Shown here in pieces: positions 15,975 through 19,525 of a stretch of 19,525 nt of DNA. The stretch covers positions 1-19,525 of the forward strand of contig JAEMRJ010000029.1 in assembly GCA_016463365.1 (NCBI GenBank), written 5' to 3'. A program made the translations under genes and the position numbers. Every line of letters starts with the position of its first letter. The first letter of the stretch is position 1. The stretch is from Thermoleophilaceae bacterium. GTDB taxonomy: Bacteria > Actinomycetota > Thermoleophilia > Solirubrobacterales > JACPNS01. The notes beneath the pieces were generated by a model. The model was not told the origin of the DNA, did not search any database, and saw nothing but the letters and a program-made list of their open reading frames with translations.

Positions 15975-17669
15975 ATGCGAATTCTGATTTTCCACGGTTA
16001 TCTGCTGCGAGGGACGGGCAGCAACGTCTACAACGCCGAACTCGCACGCGCGCTGGTGGCAGCCGGTCATGATGTGGATCTCGTCTGCCAGGAGCGGTCG
16101 GCCAAGGAATTGGAATGGGTCGATGCGGTCGGAACCTGGGACAACGCGGGTGCGCTCGTCGTCGAAGACCTGGGCGCGCGGCGCGAGCCGGGGCGCGGAC
16201 GCTGCACGGTCTTCGTGCCGCCAATCGCCGACCGCCTTCCAATCTACGTGCAGGACAATTACAAAGGATTTGACGCGCGCACGTTTGACCAGTTCGACGA
16301 CGCCGAGCTCGAGTTCTACATCGCGCGCAACGTGATGGCGGTGAAGGCTGTGGCCGAGCGCGAGCGGCCCGACTACGCACTGGCCAACCACATGGTGATG
16401 GGTCCGTACATCCTTGCTCAGGCGCTCGGTGGTCAGGTGCCGTACGTCGCGAAGATTCACGGCAGCGCGATGGAGTACATCGTGCGCCCGCACCCGCGGT
16501 TTCTGCCATACGCCCGCGCCGGCGTCGGCGGGGCCCGGGCAGTGCTTGTCGGATCCCGTCACATTGCCGGGCGCACGTGGGACACGCTGAGAATTCCGGA
16601 ACTCGAGAAGCGAATCTTCCTCGGACCGCCGGGCGTTGACATCGAACGCTTTCGCCCGGCCAGAGACTCGAAGGCCGCGCTCGAGAACCTTGCCGAAGTC
16701 GCCGAGCGGGTGCTTGAGCTTCCGCGACTGGGCTACGGGCCGGGTCAGAAATCCGCAACTGAGGGCTTCTATGACCGGATTCGCACCGCGGCGCGGGTGG
16801 ACGGGATGATGGGCTATGCGGATGTCGCAGCCGAGATCACCGGAATGCAGGCCACTTACGAGACCGACGGGATCGATGCCGCCGCCGGCGACGCTCTGCG
16901 TGCGATTGTGGCGGCGGGCGATGCGCCGACCGTTCTGTACGTCGGCAAGTTGATCGTTTCCAAGGGCGTCGATCTGTTGGCTGCAGCCTGGCCGCTCGTG
17001 CGCAGGGACTGCCCGGACGCGAGGCTGCTGGTCACCGGCTTCGGTGCGTACCGCGAAGGGCTCGAGATGTTGATCGCGGCGCTTTCCGAGGGTGATCTCG
17101 TGACAGCCCGCTGGATCGCGTCAGGAGGACGCGCGTTCGAAGGCGGCGAGGCCGGTCCGCTCACGTTTGTGACCGGGCTGTTGGACTCGCTTGACGAGGA
17201 CGAGGACGCCCGTGCCCAGTACCTCGAAGCCGCGCGTGGGATGCGCGACTCGATCACCTTTGTCGGACGGCTCGAGCACGATCTGCTCACCGGGGTGATA
17301 CCCGTGGCTGACTGTCAGGTTGTTCCCAGCACCTTCCCCGAGGCATACGGCATGGTCGCCGCCGAAGCCGCTGCCTGCGGCGTGCCGCCGATCAGCGCAG
17401 AGCATTCCGGCCTCGAAGAAGTCACTGCCCAGCTGCGCGAGAATCTTTCGGGAGCCTCTGGAGCGCTGCTCAGCTTCCCGCTTTCGCCCGCCGCCGTCGA
17501 GCTTCTGGCCGACCGTGTCCGGGGCGCGCTGACGTTGTCCACCGATCAGTACGCGGAGCTTTCAGCGCGACTTGTGCAGACGGCGGACAAGAGCTTCTCC
17601 TGGGCCCGCGTGGCGCGCGAGCTGGCGGCGGCCGCCGAAGGTCAGACGCAATCTTTGCGGCGCCCCTGA
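15975..17669 (+). CDS. Glycosyltransferase, family 4-like (GT-B fold)
   Basis: The protein probably transfers a sugar from a nucleotide-sugar donor with retention, acting in the cytoplasm on a lipid, polysaccharide or small-molecule acceptor. The product is 564 residues. The N-terminal Rossmann domain starts MRILIFHGYLLRGTGSNVYNA, with the glycine-rich GTGSN acceptor-side loop. The donor domain starts near TVLYVGKLIVSKGVD. It ends with FPEAYGMVAAEAAACG, where Glu456 and Glu464 form the EX7E motif, followed by ISAEHSGLEEV. Typical GT4 enzymes are about 370-430 residues; the excess lies in a helical insert between the domains (about 230-310) and one before the EX7E block (about 360-420). In-frame ATG 15957 is an alternative start. 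Confidence 0.88.
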   Translation: MRILIFHGYLLRGTGSNVYNAELARALVAAGHDVDLVCQERSAKELEWVDAVGTWDNAGALVVEDLGARREPGRGRCTVFVPPIADRLPIYVQDNYKGFDARTFDQFDDAELEFYIARNVMAVKAVAERERPDYALANHMVMGPYILAQALGGQVPYVAKIHGSAMEYIVRPHPRFLPYARAGVGGARAVLVGSRHIAGRTWDTLRIPELEKRIFLGPPGVDIERFRPARDSKAALENLAEVAERVLELPRLGYGPGQKSATEGFYDRIRTAARVDGMMGYADVAAEITGMQATYETDGIDAAAGDALRAIVAAGDAPTVLYVGKLIVSKGVDLLAAAWPLVRRDCPDARLLVTGFGAYREGLEMLIAALSEGDLVTARWIASGGRAFEGGEAGPLTFVTGLLDSLDEDEDARAQYLEAARGMRDSITFVGRLEHDLLTGVIPVADCQVVPSTFPEAYGMVAAEAAACGVPPISAEHSGLEEVTAQLRENLSGASGALLSFPLSPAAVELLADRVRGALTLSTDQYAELSARLVQTADKSFSWARVARELAAAAEGQTQSLRRP

Positions 17670-17673
17670 AGCG

Positions 17674-17739
17674 GCGCTGGTGACGAAGGCCACAAGCGCG
17701 ACAAAGCTTTTTTCCTGCCGCCAAAGTGTCGGCTAGGAT
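17674..17739 (+). promoter_or_regulatory. Gap with a weak hairpin plus T-run and a candidate cytochrome promoter
   Basis: GCGCT (17674-17678) can pair with AGCGC (17695-17699). Six Ts follow at about 17708-17713, separated from the stem by several bases, so this is at best a weak terminator for the glycosyltransferase gene. Downstream, TAGGAT (17734-17739) fits TANNNT and ends 11 bases before the cytochrome ATG. No Shine-Dalgarno is seen. Confidence 0.35.
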
Positions 17740-17750
17740 TCCCGCCGGAT

Positions 17751-18404
17751 ATGCACAGACGACCCCCACAGACAGTCCGCAAGACCTTTGCGCTCGCCGC
17801 AGCAGTGGCGCTCAGCATCGCCGTCTCCGGCTGCGGAAACGATTCCAAGACCGACCTCGCCAACGGCAAGACGCTGTTCATCGCCAAGTGCGGCAGCTGC
17901 CACACGATGCAGCGCGCAAACACTGCGGGCACGATCGGGCCGAACATTGACGACTCGTTCCGTCAGGCGCGCGAGGACGGCATGGGCGACACCATCCAGG
18001 GCGTCGTCGAAGGGCAGATCAAGTACCCGTCACAGAAGCTCTACCCCAAGACGTTGGTCATGCCGGCTGACATTGTCACCGGAATGGACGTCAACGACGT
18101 CGCCGCCTACGTCTCGTATGCGGCCGCCAACCCGGGCAAGGACACCGGCGCGCTCGCCGACATCGGTGGCGGAACAGACGGCAAGAGCCTCTTCAAGACC
18201 AACTGCGGCAGCTGCCACACGCTCGCCGACGCAGGAACTTCCGGAACGACCGGCCCCAACCTCGACACTTCAAAGATGGCGCTCGCCGCGATGGTCACCC
18301 AGATCGAGAAGGGCAAGGGCGGTATGCCCGCCTTCGGAGGCACACTCACTCCCGAGCAGATCGACCTGATCGCCAAGTACGTCGAAGAGGTCCGCGGCAA
18401 GTAG
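17751..18404 (+). CDS. Di-heme cytochrome c lipoprotein
   Basis: This is a membrane-anchored electron carrier on the outer face of the cytoplasmic membrane. The 217-residue product has a basic start, a hydrophobic leader and a lipobox VSGC, with Cys28 as the lipidated residue. Two class I cytochrome c domains follow in tandem. The first has CGSCH at 47-51, TIGPNID and a likely Met104 ligand in VMPAD. The second has CGSCH at 152-156, TTGPNLD and Met192 in GGMPAFGG, then a C-terminal helix (PEQIDLIAKYVEEV). It converges with a cytochrome c oxidase operon, which suggests, but does not prove, that it donates electrons to that oxidase. A strong terminator follows. Confidence 0.92.
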   Translation: MHRRPPQTVRKTFALAAAVALSIAVSGCGNDSKTDLANGKTLFIAKCGSCHTMQRANTAGTIGPNIDDSFRQAREDGMGDTIQGVVEGQIKYPSQKLYPKTLVMPADIVTGMDVNDVAAYVSYAAANPGKDTGALADIGGGTDGKSLFKTNCGSCHTLADAGTSGTTGPNLDTSKMALAAMVTQIEKGKGGMPAFGGTLTPEQIDLIAKYVEEVRGK

Positions 18405-18434
18405 CTGGGGTTTTCAGCTCCGGTTGAATCTTTC

Positions 18435-18466
18435 AGCCCGTCGGCCTCATGGTCGGCGGGCTTTTT
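18435..18466 (+). terminator. Rho-independent terminator after the cytochrome c gene
   Basis: AGCCCGTCGGCC (18435-18446) and GGTCGGCGGGCT (18451-18462) form a 12-base stem containing two G-U pairs, with a TCAT loop, followed by a run of five Ts (18462-18466). It lies 30 bases after the cytochrome stop. Read from the other strand there is no comparable T-run. Confidence 0.88.
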
Positions 18467-18594
18467 CATGGCGCGGAGGGCTGGAGCAGGGAAGTCGTAA
18501 CGCCTTTTCAAGCGGTTCTTCGTCCTTACTACCGCCGGACTGGGCGGCGGGAAGGTTTCACCACGGCTCCGGCTGGGAAACAGGCTCCGTCGGG
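18467..18594. other. Non-coding gap between convergent units, no gene recognised
   Basis: These 128 bases lie between the terminator and the end of the oxidase operon. I see no credible reading frame. There is a short stem, CCGCC (18532-18536) with GGCGG (18543-18547), a competing GCGGT (18512-18516) with ACCGC (18531-18535), and the 7-base word GGCTCCG twice near 18565-18590. No T-run marks a terminator for the reverse-strand operon. An RNA element is possible but unsupported. Confidence 0.4.
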
Positions 18595-18780
18595 CTAGAA
18601 GATCGCCCCGACAATCACGGCGAGAAGCGCAATCACGAGCACGCCGGCACCGACCCCGAGGACGATCTTGAACATGTCGCCCTCGTTCGTGAACGGGTCG
18701 AAGCGCTTCGATCGTTCCTCAGGGAGGCTCTCAGCGGCGTTTTCAGGCTCGACAGGCGTGTTGTCGGGATCGGTGGTCAT
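18595..18780 (-). CDS. Small single-helix membrane protein in the cytochrome oxidase operon
   Basis: No family is recognised. The 61-residue product has a polar, acidic N-terminal half (residues 1 to about 36, rich in Asp, Glu, Pro and Asn). One C-terminal hydrophobic helix (FKIVLGVGAGVLVIALLAVIVGAIF) reaches the last residue. The most likely topology has the acidic half in the cytoplasm and the tail in the membrane. A good Shine-Dalgarno (GGAG, about 6 bases upstream) precedes the ATG, and the gene lies 19 bases after ctaE, so it is real and cotranscribed. By position it may be an accessory or assembly subunit of the oxidase. It is far too short to be the four-helix CtaF subunit IV. Confidence 0.75.
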   Translation of the reverse strand: MTTDPDNTPVEPENAAESLPEERSKRFDPFTNEGDMFKIVLGVGAGVLVIALLAVIVGAIF

Positions 18781-18799
18781 CCCGTCTCCAGATCGGACT

Positions 18800-19405
18800 C
18801 TAAAGCAGGTAGAGCGTCGTGAAGACGAACAGCCACATCACGTCGACGAAGTGCCAGTAGAGGCCGGGGATCTCGACGCCCCAGTGCTTTTCCTTCTCGG
18901 GGCCGTAGTGACCCTTGAAGGCGCGGTTGGCAACGACGATCAAGATGATCAGGCCGATCACGACGTGGGCGCCGTGAAGGCCTGTGAGGCTGAAGAACAC
19001 AGACGCCTGAGCGCTGTCCTTGGGCAGGAAGCCAAGGTGGACGTACTCACTGATCTGGATGCCGAAGAACGTGGCTCCCAGCAGGATCGTGAGCACGAGG
19101 CCGGTCTTCAGCGCCTGGCGGTTGTTGTGCTTGATGCCTTCGAGCGCCCAGTGCATGGTCGCCGAGGACGAGAAAAGAATTGCGGAGTTGGCCATCGCCA
19201 CGTAGAGCGGCAGCTCCTGTCCTTCGGGCATCCACGGGTCGCCCTGGACGACGCGGATGAAAAAGTATGCGGCGAAGAAGGATCCGAAGAGCATCAGCTC
19301 GGAGGTGATGAACAGGACCATGCCGAGCCATTCGCGGTTCACGTTCGCCGAATGGTTGGCGACCGGCATGTGGCCGTGGTCGTCGTGTGCTGCGTGGGCT
19401 TCCAT
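18800..19405 (-). CDS. ctaE: Cytochrome c oxidase subunit III
   Basis: Subunit III is an integral membrane part of the haem-copper terminal oxidase; it stabilises subunit I and its proton uptake. The 201-residue product has five membrane helices (about 27-50, 67-87, 99-120, 137-160, 180-200), the short form usual in Actinobacteria that lacks the first two helices of mitochondrial COX3. Family marks are ITSELMLFGSFFAAYFF with Glu36, LTGLHGAHVVIGL and the closing GLYWHFVDVMWLFVF. The N-terminus is rich in His (AHAAHDDHGH). A GGAGAGG Shine-Dalgarno lies inside the end of the upstream gene, whose stop is only 2 bases away, so translation is probably coupled. Confidence 0.96.
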   Translation of the reverse strand: MEAHAAHDDHGHMPVANHSANVNREWLGMVLFITSELMLFGSFFAAYFFIRVVQGDPWMPEGQELPLYVAMANSAILFSSSATMHWALEGIKHNNRQALKTGLVLTILLGATFFGIQISEYVHLGFLPKDSAQASVFFSLTGLHGAHVVIGLIILIVVANRAFKGHYGPEKEKHWGVEIPGLYWHFVDVMWLFVFTTLYLL

Positions 19406-19407
19406 CG

Positions 19408-19525
19408 CTATGCCTCTCCGTCTGTGGTCGAAGTTTCATCGGCGACCGGGGCACCGACGGTCGCGACCACCGGTTCGGGCTCTTTGAAGATTCCGTGGCG
19501 GGCGCCGGGGACGCCGTACTCGTAC
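19408..19525 (-). CDS. C-terminal end of a gene upstream of ctaE, probably cytochrome c oxidase subunit I
   Basis: The window edge cuts this reading frame. The last 38 residues are readable: they begin YEYGVPGARHGIFKEPEP and end in a Thr/Asp/Glu-rich tail before a TAG stop. The segment is polar with no membrane helix, which fits the cytoplasmic tail of a subunit I (CtaD), the usual neighbour of ctaE. Subunit II or another oxidase protein cannot be excluded. It contains the ctaE Shine-Dalgarno. Confidence 0.55.
   Translation of the reverse strand, partial: YEYGVPGARHGIFKEPEPVVATVGAPVADETSTTDGEA

Noticed and set aside
18491..18501. The word GAAGTCGTAAC, as found near the 3' end of 16S rRNA
   Set aside because: The match stops after 11 bases and neither the flanking helix nor the anti-Shine-Dalgarno tail is present, so it is coincidence.
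18510..18590. Reverse-strand words resembling parts of an FMN riboswitch (GTGGTGAAACC, GTCCGGCGGTAGTAAGG)
   Set aside because: The order and pairing of the conserved blocks do not fit, and the stretch lies downstream of the last reverse-strand gene, where a riboswitch would have nothing to control.

Overview
The window is about 19.5 kb of dense, GC-rich bacterial chromosome. It reads as an actinobacterium, and my inference is the class Thermoleophilia (Solirubrobacterales-like). The reasons are the order rplM-rpsI-glmM-glmS-acpS-nnr-alr, an acidic N-terminal extension on ribosomal protein S9, a DrrA-type ABC ATPase, an actinobacterial five-helix cytochrome oxidase subunit III, frequent GTG starts, and many genes without a Shine-Dalgarno but with a TANNNT box just upstream. 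No rRNA, tRNA, CRISPR, insertion sequence or prophage feature was seen.

Positions 28-9486 are a forward block of housekeeping genes. They encode ribosomal proteins L13 and S9, then cell-wall precursor enzymes (GlmM and GlmS towards UDP-GlcNAc, alanine racemase for D-Ala). Mixed in are holo-ACP synthase (lipid carrier activation), the bifunctional NAD(P)HX repair enzyme, a CCA-adding-type nucleotidyltransferase with an HD domain, a HIT-family hydrolase and translation initiation factor IF-1.

Positions 9542-12062 (reverse) are a three-gene ABC-2 exporter operon: a DrrA-like ATPase and two permeases joined by 4-base overlaps. A promoter and a GTTC/GAAC-type inverted repeat sit upstream. Divergent from it is an exported protein of unknown function (12174-12911). 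A reverse-strand protein with two membrane-GGDEF modules in one chain follows (12915-15107). Next are a Thr/Gly-rich lipoprotein and an overlapping small zinc-ribbon protein, both reverse.

Positions 15975-18404 (forward) carry a GT4-like glycosyltransferase and a di-heme cytochrome c lipoprotein with a strong intrinsic terminator. Converging on that terminator from the right is a cytochrome c oxidase operon: the tail of an upstream gene (probably subunit I), ctaE (subunit III) and a 61-residue single-helix membrane protein. The di-heme cytochrome is a plausible electron donor to that oxidase.

Most of the window is ordinary core genome, and I see no convincing new multi-gene system. The points most worth following are the recurring TANNNT-to-start spacing (leaderless transcription), the duplicated membrane-GGDEF chain, the tiny protein in the oxidase operon, the hairpin and promoter in front of infA, and the candidate operator at the ABC exporter.
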